In this document: one piece after another, positions 30,827 through 30,848 of the stretch
Layout: every line of letters starts with the position of its first letter
Numbering within the stretch: the stretch's first letter is position 1
From: a virus
Length of the DNA: 30,848 nucleotides
Strand: one strand, 5' to 3'
IMG/VR virus record: IMGVR_UViG_3300020022_000004
Coordinates: 1-30,848 of that record
The notes under the pieces: generated by a model
What the model was told of the DNA's origin: nothing
The model's database searches: none
The model's input: the letters and a program-made list of their open reading frames with translations, nothing else
Translations under genes and position numbers: made by a program

Positions 30827-30848
30827 TTTCGCGGGTGTGTGTCGCGGC

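Noticed and set aside
1-30848. Cyanobacterial HIP1-type signature (GCGATCGC) as explanation for the GATC excess
   Set aside because: GATC occurs in many flanking contexts, and the full octamer appears only occasionally in the parts I checked, so it is not the dominant word.
1-30848. CRISPR array, tRNA, rRNA or insertion sequence
   Set aside because: No regularly spaced repeats, no cloverleaf-like segment, no transposase-like frame and no IS-type terminal repeats were seen.
1-30848. Direct terminal repeat marking a complete circular genome
   Set aside because: The first and last 20-odd bases do not match, so the window cannot be shown to be a complete genome.

Overview
This window is most of the structural half of a temperate, long-tailed (siphovirus-type) phage or prophage, GC-rich (roughly 60% by eye). 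The host cannot be named from the sequence. Strong Shine-Dalgarno sites, a sigma70-type promoter in front of the integrase and a spanin-like lysis protein fit a Gram-negative host. The tail-tip set (DUF2460, BR0599/DUF2163, NlpC/P60, large tail-tip protein) is the kind shared by many proteobacterial siphophages and gene transfer agents. No repressor, Cro, replication or recombination gene other than the integrase was seen, so the phage probably continues beyond at least one edge.

Left part (1-3560, rightward): a promoter (TTGACT-N17-TATAAA) drives a tyrosine integrase, followed by a tightly packed run of small unknown genes, most joined by 4-base start/stop overlaps. Several carry CxxC pairs and two encode tiny membrane proteins. 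A strong intrinsic terminator at the extreme left faces the other way. A convergent zone (3560-4080) holds a short leftward ORF and three inverted repeats, one of them a 102-base structure with a 24-position outer stem.

The rest (4080-30750) is leftward and forms one long late operon. In transcription order it holds: a fibre-tip-like protein, tail fibre, small structural protein, lysozyme-like protein, TerS, TerL, small membrane protein, portal, S49 protease, HK97-type capsid, two small head proteins, gp6-like connector, small structural protein, head-tail adaptor, gp10-like protein, DUF3168 tail completion protein, tail tube, tail-assembly chaperone with a -1 frameshift product, tape measure, DUF2460, BR0599, small Cys-rich protein, NlpC/P60, large tail-tip protein, two exposed tail proteins, two related small proteins, holin-like protein, spanin-like protein and three small unknowns.

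The most notable points are: (1) a complete -1 frameshift signal (CCCAAAC, 7-base spacer, 9-bp stem) in the chaperone gene; (2) four near-perfect tandem duplications of 27, 32, 40 and 68 bp, three of which break reading frames (connector, tail completion, spanin-like); (3) a small domain shared by two unrelated proteins, the head connector and the tail-tip protein; (4) a predicted beta-propeller inserted in the tail-tip protein; (5) terminator polarity suggesting that late transcription may run antisense through the whole integrase operon; and (6) the operon of small CxxC and membrane proteins behind the integrase, whose job is unknown.
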